A stretch of DNA of 43,146 nt, taken from NCBI GenBank assembly GCA_028281365.1, contig JANQJZ010000023.1:1-43146 (forward strand). The letters are read 5' to 3'. The notes under the pieces were generated by a model. The model had not been told where the DNA came from. It saw only the letters and a list, made by a program, of their open reading frames with translations, and did no database searches. This DNA comes from Gammaproteobacteria bacterium. Lineage in GTDB: Bacteria > Pseudomonadota > Gammaproteobacteria > Eutrophobiales > Eutrophobiaceae. Position 1 is the stretch's first letter, and each line of letters opens with the position of its first letter. The translations under genes were made by a program, and so were the position numbers. Positions 27,258-33,470 of the stretch are shown in pieces.

Positions 27258-27824
27258 ATGAGTGTTAAATCAGATAAATGGATTAGAAGAATGGCGGAAG
27301 AACATGGAATGATTGAACCTTTTGAAGCAAACCAGATAAAAACGAATGGTTCGAATCGATTAATTTCATACGGCACATCAAGTTATGGTTATGATGTGCG
27401 TTGCTCTGATGAATTCAAGATCTTTACCAATGTTCATTCTGCGACTGTAGATCCCAAAAACTTCGACCCTGATAGTTTTGTAGATATTAAAGGTGAGAGT
27501 TGTATCATCCCGCCAAATGCTTTTGTCCTGGCCAGGACAGTTGAATATTTTCGTATTCCCAGAAATGTATTAACGATTTGCCTCGGTAAATCAACCTATG
27601 CACGTTGTGGCATAATCGTCAATGTAACTCCTTTAGAGCCGGAATGGGAAGGCCACGTAACACTGGAATTTTCCAATACGACTAACTTACCAGCGAAGAT
27701 CTATGCCAACGAAGGTGTCGCACAGGTTATATTTATAGAATCGGATGAGGTTTGTGAAACCTCGTACAAAGATCGTGAAGGAAAATACCAGGGACAAACT
27801 GGAGTTACACTACCAAAAACATAG
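27258..27824 (+). CDS. dcd: dCTP deaminase
   Basis: Dcd deaminates dCTP to dUTP, the main source of dTMP in enterobacteria-like metabolism. The 188 residues match the homotrimeric family (about 193). Visible motifs: [19 protein letters not shown], the substrate-binding [10 protein letters not shown] (Ser, Arg) and the catalytic [11 protein letters not shown], where the first Glu is the general base. The C-terminal lid [19 protein letters not shown] is complete. A monofunctional Dcd is expected; the sequence lacks features I would use to call a DcdB-type bifunctional enzyme. ATG 27258 lies about 18 bp after an ATGATG with no strong SD. Confidence 0.96.
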   Translation: MSVKSDKWIRRMAEEHGMIEPFEANQIKTNGSNRLISYGTSSYGYDVRCSDEFKIFTNVHSATVDPKNFDPDSFVDIKGESCIIPPNAFVLARTVEYFRIPRNVLTICLGKSTYARCGIIVNVTPLEPEWEGHVTLEFSNTTNLPAKIYANEGVAQVIFIESDEVCETSYKDREGKYQGQTGVTLPKT

Positions 27825-28067
27825 TTGAGATATCGATTCAACATGAACCCCGATGCCAATGAAGAGGCTGCAGCAAGAAGCCGGTCAGGGTTACAAGATC
27901 TACGGTATTCTCCTTATGTCCATTATGTTTATTGCTGTTACAATCTCTGGTTAACGCGCTGAAAATTCATGCCATTGCGATTTCGCAAATTGCTATCATT
28001 TATATCGGCTGAAAACCGGAAAACGTTATGTGAATCATCGTTGAAAACCATATTTATAATCAAATAG
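27825..28067. other. Gap between dcd and cysG
   Basis: Besides the small ORF it contains a perfect short hairpin TTGCGA-TT-TCGCAA (27975-27988). No U-run follows. It must include the cysG promoter, which I cannot place. Confidence 0.4.
27853..27954 (+). CDS. Possible 33-residue single-helix membrane peptide
   Basis: Between dcd and cysG an ORF starting ATGCCAATGAAG encodes a basic N-terminus (MPMKRLQQEAG) followed by a clean hydrophobic helix (ILLMSIMFIAVTISG). This is the form of a small membrane protein. There is no clear SD and I know no homologue, so it could be chance. Confidence 0.3.
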   Translation: MPMKRLQQEAGQGYKIYGILLMSIMFIAVTISG

Positions 28068-29453
28068 ATGCCTTATTTTCCGTTATTTTTAAAATTGCAG
28101 GATCGTCCCTGTCTTGTAGTTGGAGGTGGAGAGGTTGCTGCAAGAAAAACACAACAATTATTGAAGGCAGGGGCGCAGGTTACTGTACTGGCATTGGAGA
28201 TTGCTTCAAGCTTCGAAAAAACCTGTCAGGAGAATGACATAGTCTTAAAAAAACAGGGCTATGATCCGGCATTATTGGAAGGAATTGAATTAGTCATAGC
28301 AGCAACGGATAACAACAATATTAATAAGCAAGTTGCCAGGGATGCATTAGCAAAAAGTATTCTCGTTAATGTTGTCGATGATCCGGATTCAGGTTCATTC
28401 ATTATGCCATCCGTCGTTGATCGCAACCCGGTCATGATTGCAGTCTCAACAGGTGGCGCATCTCCCGTTTTGGCACGTTTGTTACGTGCCCGTCTGGAAA
28501 CACTAATCCCTGCAAGTTATGGCAAATTAGCAAGTTTAATCTCACGTTTCAGAGATAAGGTTAAAAAACAATTTCCAACCATCAGGGATAGACGACGATT
28601 TTGGGAAAAAATATTGCAGGGACCCATTGCCGAGATGTTATACGCAGGTCAGGAAAAAAAAGCATTGAGCTTGCTTGAACAACAGCTCGATCAGGATATG
28701 CAGGAGTTTAAGTCAGATGGAGAGGTCTACCTTGTGGGAGGTGGTCCGGGTGATCCGGATTTACTAACCTTTCGGGCGTTACGTCTGATGCAGCAGGCAG
28801 ATGTGGTCTTATATGACAGGTTAGTCGCGCCCGAGATAGTTGAGTTAGTCCGTAAAGATGCAGAACGCATTTATGTTGGCAAGGAACGAAGTAATCATTC
28901 TTTACCGCAGCAGGAAATAAACCAATTATTGGTTGATTTGGCGAAACAGGGTAAACGTGTGTTAAGACTAAAAGGCGGTGATCCGTTTATTTTTGGTCGA
29001 GGCGGTGAAGAGATCGACTTATTATCAAAACATGATATCCCTTTTCAAATTGTTCCAGGGATTACAGCAGCCAGTGGTTGTGCATCTTATGCAGGTATTC
29101 CATTAACCCATCGTGATTTTGCCCAATCCTGTTTATTTATAACAGGGCATCTGAAAGATGGTTCTATTAACCTGAATTGGTCGGCATTAGTTCAACCGCA
29201 ACAAACCCTTGCTGTATATATGGGCACACATGGCGTTGATGTTTTAAGTAGGGAATTAATGAAACATGGAATGCCGGACTTAACCCCGGCAGCAATAGTG
29301 CAGCAGGGAACAACTAGTGAACAACGGGTTTATACGACTAATGTAAAAGAATTACCTGAAATACCTGACAAATATGATATCAAGCCACCGAGTATGATCA
29401 TTATTGGTGATGTCGTATCATTGCACGATAAATTATCCTGGTTTAAGAATTAA
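28068..29453 (+). CDS. cysG: Siroheme synthase (trifunctional)
   Basis: CysG converts uroporphyrinogen III to siroheme, the cofactor of sulfite and nitrite reductases. The 461 residues comprise both halves. The N-terminal CysG-B (about 1-210) has VVGGGEVAARK and FIMPSVVDRNPVMIAVSTGGASPVLARLLR, the NAD-dependent dehydrogenase/ferrochelatase. The C-terminal CysG-A (about 216-461) has YLVGGGPGDPDLLT, LYDRLV, RLKGGDPFIFGRGGEE, VPGITAASGCASYAGIPLTHR and MGTHG, the SAM-dependent uroporphyrinogen methyltransferase. The stop codon is 1 bp from the stop of the opposing small gene at 29455. No cysteine-biosynthesis partners are adjacent. Confidence 0.97.
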   Translation: MPYFPLFLKLQDRPCLVVGGGEVAARKTQQLLKAGAQVTVLALEIASSFEKTCQENDIVLKKQGYDPALLEGIELVIAATDNNNINKQVARDALAKSILVNVVDDPDSGSFIMPSVVDRNPVMIAVSTGGASPVLARLLRARLETLIPASYGKLASLISRFRDKVKKQFPTIRDRRRFWEKILQGPIAEMLYAGQEKKALSLLEQQLDQDMQEFKSDGEVYLVGGGPGDPDLLTFRALRLMQQADVVLYDRLVAPEIVELVRKDAERIYVGKERSNHSLPQQEINQLLVDLAKQGKRVLRLKGGDPFIFGRGGEEIDLLSKHDIPFQIVPGITAASGCASYAGIPLTHRDFAQSCLFITGHLKDGSINLNWSALVQPQQTLAVYMGTHGVDVLSRELMKHGMPDLTPAAIVQQGTTSEQRVYTTNVKELPEIPDKYDIKPPSMIIIGDVVSLHDKLSWFKN

Positions 29454-29454
29454 A

Positions 29455-29700
29455 CTAAAATACATTAACATCTTTGGTGTGACCGCCTTCATCCATCATC
29501 TTGTCTGTTTGTACAGCGAGTTCCAAAGCCAGTTCTATTGATTTTTGTAAAACAGCTTTTTCATTACTTGCGTTAAGCTTATCAGCTGTAATCAAAGCAG
29601 CTAAAATTTGAGTTGCAGCTTCATAGATAGTTGGTTCAACCACCAAATCATTTCGATGAAACGAAATCCGAGTCATGTCTGACATGTCACGATGTGCCAT
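29455..29700 (-). CDS. Small conserved-looking protein, unknown
   Basis: I do not recognise this 81-residue protein. Predicted mostly helical and soluble: MAHRDMSDMTRISF at the N-terminus, then an amphipathic central part (ATQILAALITADKLN, KAVLQKSIELALELAVQTDKM) and a short polar tail. A strong SD, AGGAGAA, lies 5-11 nt before ATG, which supports a real gene. It sits 40 bp downstream of msrB on the same strand and could be cotranscribed. Its stop abuts the cysG stop. Confidence 0.7.
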   Translation of the reverse strand: MAHRDMSDMTRISFHRNDLVVEPTIYEAATQILAALITADKLNASNEKAVLQKSIELALELAVQTDKMMDEGGHTKDVNVF

Positions 29701-29740
29701 TTTATTCTCCTGTTAGATAATTATATTTATAGGTGCAGGT

Positions 29741-30127
29741 TTACTCTTTATCGAGTTTTAAAGCAACCGAATTTATACAATACCGTAAGCCGGTTGGTTG
29801 AGGGCCATCTTCAAAAACGTGTCCCAGGTGTGCATCACATTCCTTACACAAGACCTCAACACGTTGCATGCCCAGACTATTGTCAGCTTCAGTTTTAATC
29901 GAGTCACCCATAGGTTCCCAAAAACTTGGCCAACCCGAACCCGAATCATATTTTGAATCGGAACTGAACAGCTCACTGCCACAACAAACACAACGGTATG
30001 TCCCATCATCTTTACAATTATAATATTGGCCAGTAAACGCGCGTTCAGTACCTTTTTTTCTACACACTGCAAACTGTTCAGGGGTAAGTTGTTCTTGCCA
30101 CTCGGCTTCAGATTTATCTTTTGTCAT
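29741..30127 (-). CDS. msrB: Peptide methionine-(R)-S-oxide reductase
   Basis: MsrB reduces methionine-R-sulfoxide in proteins. The 128 residues are a complete single-domain, cytosolic form. Motifs: the zinc pairs CVCC (Cys46, Cys49) and CKEC (Cys94, Cys97), [18 protein letters not shown], and the catalytic Cys117 in RYCINS. It has no signal peptide. It is divergent from lexA, 152 bp to the lexA start. Confidence 0.96.
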   Translation of the reverse strand: MTKDKSEAEWQEQLTPEQFAVCRKKGTERAFTGQYYNCKDDGTYRCVCCGSELFSSDSKYDSGSGWPSFWEPMGDSIKTEADNSLGMQRVEVLCKECDAHLGHVFEDGPQPTGLRYCINSVALKLDKE

Positions 30128-30221
30128 CTAAAAATCACCGGAATTATTCTTTTATCGAGTTATTTTGTAGTCCTGCATCTTATAAATAGCCATATTGGAA
30201 TAATATTTCAGAAAAATAAAC

Positions 30222-30250
30222 TTGAAAGTTCTCTTTAAGTTCTCTATTCT
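30222..30250 (+). promoter_or_regulatory. lexA promoter (-35/-10)
   Basis: TTGAAA (30222-30227), 17 bp, then TATTCT (30245-30250). The first predicted LexA box lies exactly between them. The transcription start would be near 30257. Confidence 0.6.
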
Positions 30251-30273
30251 TAAAAAGAGAACATATGGAGAAC
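30228..30273 (+). promoter_or_regulatory. Twin inverted LexA boxes, GTTC-N7-GTTC and GAAC-N7-GAAC
   Basis: GTTC at 30228 and 30239 form GTTC-N7-GTTC. GAAC at 30259 and 30270 form the same box inverted. Half sites are all extended as GTTCTC/GAGAAC and spaced 11 bp, so the whole 46 bp is a dyad of direct repeats. GTTC-N7-GTTC is the known LexA box of Alphaproteobacteria, unlike CTGT-N8-ACAG of E. coli. The second box overlaps the SD (GGAG, 30267-30270). Confidence 0.7.
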
Positions 30274-30279
30274 TTTAAC

Positions 30280-30873
30280 ATGCTTACTGGCCTGGAAGAG
30301 AAGGTTTTACAATTTATTACACATTACATCACGCAAAACGGTCATGCACCTACACTGGTTGAGATTGGAAAAGGATTGGAGATCAAATCCAAAGGAACGG
30401 TACATCGTTATATTGAATCACTTATTGAAAAAGGCCATTTACATCGTGATGGCCGTAGTTGGCGTGGATTACGATTAACCGGAGAACAAAATCGGTTGTT
30501 AACCACGTTACCCCTGGCGGGTCGTATTGCGGCCGGACGGCCAATCGAAGCAATACCGGAACAACTGGAAATCAATTTCTCTGAAATGTTACTGGGTGCA
30601 GATCGTTATGTATTGGAAGTCAAAGGCGATTCAATGGTAGAAGCCGGCATCCTTGATGGTGATTTGGTTGTTGTTAGACAGGCTGAAACTGCAGATAACG
30701 ATGATATTGTGGTTGCGTTAATAGATAACGGTGAGGCGACATTAAAAAAATTACGAAAACATGGTGATCGGGTTGAATTAATACCTGCCAATCAATCAAT
30801 GGCACCTATGATCTATCCGGCAGATCGGGTCCATATTCAGGGAGTCGTTGTTGGTCAGGTAAGATCTTATTAA
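30280..30873 (+). CDS. lexA: LexA-type SOS repressor with self-cleavage domain
   Basis: With ATG 30280 the protein has 197 residues. This start is preferred because GGAG lies 9 nt upstream; an in-frame ATG at 30265 would place its first codon against that SD. The winged helix (1-65) carries GKGLEIKSKGTVHRYIESLIEKG as recognition region, which differs from E. coli LexA. The S24 peptidase domain has the cleavage site LA-GR (Ala80-Gly81), Ser118 in KGDSMVEAG and Lys156 in EATLKKL, as needed for RecA-stimulated autocleavage. The product should repress itself through the boxes at 30228-30273. It converges with a DUF4404-like gene. Confidence 0.92.
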   Translation: MLTGLEEKVLQFITHYITQNGHAPTLVEIGKGLEIKSKGTVHRYIESLIEKGHLHRDGRSWRGLRLTGEQNRLLTTLPLAGRIAAGRPIEAIPEQLEINFSEMLLGADRYVLEVKGDSMVEAGILDGDLVVVRQAETADNDDIVVALIDNGEATLKKLRKHGDRVELIPANQSMAPMIYPADRVHIQGVVVGQVRSY

Positions 30874-30884
30874 GTAACAGCAAT

Positions 30885-31139
30885 CTATATCCCGATATTA
30901 CTTAATGTCACCATAATATCATTGAGGATTGCTGTTGCTCTTGGATGTTCAGTTTCAAAGCGATCAATAGTTGTTTTGATTTTATCAATTATAAATTTAC
31001 TTTCTGATGAATCTGTATTCGCTTTTTCAAGTTCCAGAATTATAGATTTGATATTTTCTTTTGCCGTCGTATCTTCAATTGATATTTTTTCAAGCTCAGT
31101 TTTTAGTTCATTAATTTTTTTACCAAGATCTTCTTCCAT
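30885..31139 (-). CDS. DUF4404-like small coiled-coil protein
   Basis: This 84-residue acidic protein begins with heptad-like coiled coil (LGKKINELKTELEKIS, IKSIILELEKA) and ends FETEHPRATAILNDIMVTLSNIGI, which strongly resembles the C-terminus of the DUF4404 family. The function of that family is unknown. No SD of strength is visible. It converges on lexA with 11 bp between stops. Confidence 0.75.
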   Translation of the reverse strand: MEEDLGKKINELKTELEKISIEDTTAKENIKSIILELEKANTDSSESKFIIDKIKTTIDRFETEHPRATAILNDIMVTLSNIGI

Positions 31140-31216
31140 TTATCAATACCTGCATTTATATTTTTCTATGAGCCTGGCATGAGTATAATCCGATCCTTAA
31201 TGACTGCAAGATTAAG

Positions 31217-31609
31217 ATGAGTAAGGTCTTGAATAAATCAGTTCTATATTGCTATTTGATGGTTTCCTTGTTGTTAAGCAATTTTTCGTATGCGGAACAA
31301 TGTCCTTCGCCAGATATTATCAAGGATAGAAAAATTTCCAGGGAATATGAATGGACGATAGATGAAAGACGTACATTAGAAGATGTACTTGCAGTCGAGA
31401 AATTATTTTCAGTAAGAATAAAGAATCAAGGCGAATTTATTGCCTGCTATTATTCTGGTAATAGAGGAATATTACGACTGGATGGAAAACCATTGAAAGA
31501 TTCCTGTCGAATACAAACAGAATCGGGTAATTGGAAAAAAATTGAGGGTGAGACGGTCTGTTTGGATGAAGAATTGTCACTATGTATCTATAAAATAGAA
31601 TGTGCCTAG
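31217..31609 (+). CDS. Secreted small protein, unknown (DUF3757-like layout)
   Basis: The 130 residues start with a signal peptide (hydrophobic YCYLMVSLLLSNFSYA, cleavage before EQ, about 26). The mature part begins with a Cys in QCPSPDIIKD and has further Cys residues in ACYYSG, DSCRIQ, TVCLD, LCIYKIEC; an even number suggests disulfides in the periplasm. The CP...ACYY pattern and beta-rich shape recall DUF3757 proteins, but I am not certain. No partner gene is obvious. Confidence 0.75.
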   Translation: MSKVLNKSVLYCYLMVSLLLSNFSYAEQCPSPDIIKDRKISREYEWTIDERRTLEDVLAVEKLFSVRIKNQGEFIACYYSGNRGILRLDGKPLKDSCRIQTESGNWKKIEGETVCLDEELSLCIYKIECA

Positions 31610-31704
31610 AAAAGTTATCTTGAGCAGCTTATTCAGGTTTTTTCATTGATAGTTGAATATTTGGCGATAATTGATTATTCGGAAAATAATTAAAAACAAC
31701 ATGA

Positions 31705-31732
31705 TTGAAAATCAATAAAATAGTGCTAGTAT
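31705..31732 (+). promoter_or_regulatory. Predicted sigma-70 promoter for the 31764 gene
   Basis: TTGAAA (31705-31710), 16 bp, TAGTAT (31727-31732). It would start transcription near 31739, 25 nt before the next ATG. Confidence 0.5.
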
Positions 31733-31763
31733 CGCTAGATATAAGCTTATCGGAGGGAATTTC

Positions 31764-32003
31764 ATGATATTCGGTGGTAACAAAAACGAAGAAGAACTGA
31801 AACAAAAAATAGAGCAATTGGAAAAGCAAAACAGGATTATGCGCTCTGCTCTTGAGTTCTATGCCGATACCAAGAACTGGGAAGAAGGGCATAAGTATCG
31901 TGATGAGGATAACGCGACGATATTTACCGACGGTTCTGAATCAGGCGCGACTGTTGATAAAGGCAGTAAAGCCTACCGTGCTCTCAAAGCATGTGATTCC
32001 TGA
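31764..32003 (+). CDS. Small coiled-coil protein, unknown
   Basis: The 79 residues have a short N-terminal coiled coil (NEEELKQKIEQLEKQNRIMRSALEFY) followed by a polar, Gly/Asp-rich part ending in GSKAYRALKACDS. The ALEFYAD...GSKA.RAL pattern resembles small proteins often found in phages and elements, but no other phage gene is nearby. A strong SD (CGGAGGG) 6-12 nt before ATG supports it. The stop lies in a hairpin ATTCCT-GAC-AGGAAT (31996-32010). Confidence 0.75.
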   Translation: MIFGGNKNEEELKQKIEQLEKQNRIMRSALEFYADTKNWEEGHKYRDEDNATIFTDGSESGATVDKGSKAYRALKACDS

Positions 32004-32034
32004 CAGGAATATTTGTACTTGACTGATTTTCTGA

Positions 32035-32058
32035 GTCCGGGAATACCTTCTCCCGGAC
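32035..32058 (+). terminator. 8-bp GC-rich hairpin before the kinase gene
   Basis: GTCCGGGA-N8-TCCCGGAC is perfect. No U-run follows, so the terminator call is tentative; it would end the 31764 transcript. Confidence 0.5.
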
Positions 32059-32162
32059 GGAGAGTTTCCATTATTTGTTAATACATTCTTTAATTTTATT
32101 CACGTTTCGCATTTTCGAGTAAGTCGATTACTATGTGTACTATCTTAAAACAGAGATAGTTA

Positions 32163-33230
32163 ATGACAGACCTGCCTAAAATAGACCCGGCCTGTTTACC
32201 GGAAGGCTACGAATTACAATGCTATACCATTAAAAAAGTATTGGGCCAGGGTGGTTTCGGCGTAACCTATCTGGCACATGATAAAAATCTGGATCGGGAA
32301 ATTGCCATCAAGGAATTCATGCCCCGTGACATCGCCAAACGTGGCAAAGATTTCACAATTCAATCAATTAATGAGAGTTCCCATGAAAAATTGGAATGGG
32401 GTCTGGAACGTTTTATAAGGGAAGCCCGCACACTTTCAAAGTTTAACCATAATAATATTGTTCGTGTGCATACTGTTTTTGAGGAGAACAGCACAGCATA
32501 TATGGTTATGAGTTATGAGCACGGGATCAGTTTCCATGAAAGGTTGAAAAAAGGCCAGCCGGGTGAAGAGGAATTGATGGATATGCTCATGGGACTATTA
32601 GATGGGCTTGAAGTATTACATGAGGCCAGGTTTATCCATCGGGATATAAAACCCGGGAATATTTTTATCCGTGAAGATGGAACGGCAATTTTACTGGATT
32701 TTGGTTCAGCCCGGCAGGCAATCGGTGAGGAAACGATGACATTAACCAAAGTAGTAACGCCAGGTTATGCTCCATTTGAGCAATACTATGGCAGAAGTGA
32801 TATGCAAGGGCCATGGACAGATATTTACTCGTTAGGCGCGACATGTTTTCGAGCGATAACCGGTGAGCCACCCATTGATGCCACATTTCGTAATCGTTAT
32901 ACGGGCGAGGAGGCCATTAAAGTAGTTTGGGATGATTTGGAAAAACAGGGTAAAAAATATTCGACTTTTTTTCTAAGAGCAATCGAGCATTCCTTGAGAA
33001 GTAATTATAAGGAGAGACCCCGTTCGGCCAGTGAATGGCGGACTATGTTAACTGACCCCAGTCTTTCTACACAGACACAATGGCGTCTGGCCAGCAATAG
33101 TTTTGGTAACAAATCCAGAACAGCGTTGGTTAAGCCGGATAATAAAAAAGTAATAATTCTTTGGGGTATTATCGCTACTCTTTTAGGAGTGGTTTTGCTC
33201 CTGTTAATAAAGATGTTCTTCGCTCAATAA
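32163..33230 (+). CDS. Membrane-anchored Ser/Thr protein kinase (Hanks type)
   Basis: The 355-residue protein has a cytosolic kinase domain (about 20-290). All catalytic features are present: GQGGFG loop (28-33), Lys50 in AIKEF, Glu87, HRDIKPGN (159-166), DFG (179-181) and the activation segment VTPGYAPFEQY. A juxtamembrane stretch follows (about 290-325) and one C-terminal helix (VIILWGIIATLLGVVLLLLI, about 330-350), with almost nothing outside. So no extracellular sensor domain is fused; signals must come from partners. No phosphatase or FHA gene is adjacent. The stop codon overlaps the U-tract of the predicted minus-strand sRNA. Confidence 0.93.
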   Translation: MTDLPKIDPACLPEGYELQCYTIKKVLGQGGFGVTYLAHDKNLDREIAIKEFMPRDIAKRGKDFTIQSINESSHEKLEWGLERFIREARTLSKFNHNNIVRVHTVFEENSTAYMVMSYEHGISFHERLKKGQPGEEELMDMLMGLLDGLEVLHEARFIHRDIKPGNIFIREDGTAILLDFGSARQAIGEETMTLTKVVTPGYAPFEQYYGRSDMQGPWTDIYSLGATCFRAITGEPPIDATFRNRYTGEEAIKVVWDDLEKQGKKYSTFFLRAIEHSLRSNYKERPRSASEWRTMLTDPSLSTQTQWRLASNSFGNKSRTALVKPDNKKVIILWGIIATLLGVVLLLLIKMFFAQ

Positions 33231-33321
33231 AAAAAGCCTGGAATCGCTACACATGGGGGAGGAGGGTTCAGCGACTCCAGGCTTGCTCACAAGCATTCAG
33301 GGAGGAAATAAATAATGATTG
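33229..33321 (-). ncRNA. Predicted CRP-controlled sRNA with anti-Shine-Dalgarno motifs
   Basis: On the minus strand, two perfect CRP-type boxes, a -10 (TAGAAT, 33333-33328) and an intrinsic terminator bracket about 93 nt. The terminator stem is AAGCCTGGAGTCGCT (33284-33270) against AGCGATTCCAGGCTT (33248-33234), followed by seven U (33235-33229). Its 21-nt loop contains CCCTCCTCCCCC. The unpaired 5' part contains TTTCCTCCCTG. Both C-rich tracts are complementary to Shine-Dalgarno sequences. A short hairpin GCTTG-TGAG-CAAGC (33294-33281) sits between. The flanking genes converge here, so neither needs a promoter in this gap. Confidence 0.75.
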
Positions 33322-33327
33322 AGTATA

Positions 33328-33333
33328 ATTCTA
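33328..33333 (-). promoter_or_regulatory. -10 element of the predicted sRNA
   Basis: TAGAAT on the minus strand. With start near 33321 the proximal CRP box centres at -41.5 (class II geometry) and the distal at about -92.5. A second candidate, TATACT at 33327-33322, would shift the start about 6 nt. Confidence 0.6.
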
Positions 33334-33354
33334 GATAATCTTTTCTGATTACGA

Positions 33355-33370
33355 TGTGATAAAGCTCACA
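33355..33370 (-). promoter_or_regulatory. CRP-type box, proximal
   Basis: TGTGA-N6-TCACA, a perfect match to the CRP (or Vfr-type) consensus half sites. Confidence 0.82.
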
Positions 33371-33405
33371 AAACAGGCTGTCATAGTGTAGTTTTATCAG
33401 TTTTA

Positions 33406-33421
33406 TGTGATGTTAATCACA
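33406..33421 (-). promoter_or_regulatory. CRP-type box, distal
   Basis: A second perfect TGTGA-N6-TCACA, 51 bp centre-to-centre from the first, so both lie on the same helical face within about five turns. Confidence 0.82.
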
Positions 33422-33470
33422 AAATAATGAGGTTATAAATCAAAAAGATATATATTAATTGATGTTCTTA

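Noticed and set aside
33296-33335. A GGGAGG followed by ATG and a 7-codon ORF on the plus strand after the kinase gene.
   Set aside because: The SD-like tract is the antisense of the CCUCCC tract of the predicted minus-strand sRNA; the peptide is too short and has no following gene on plus.
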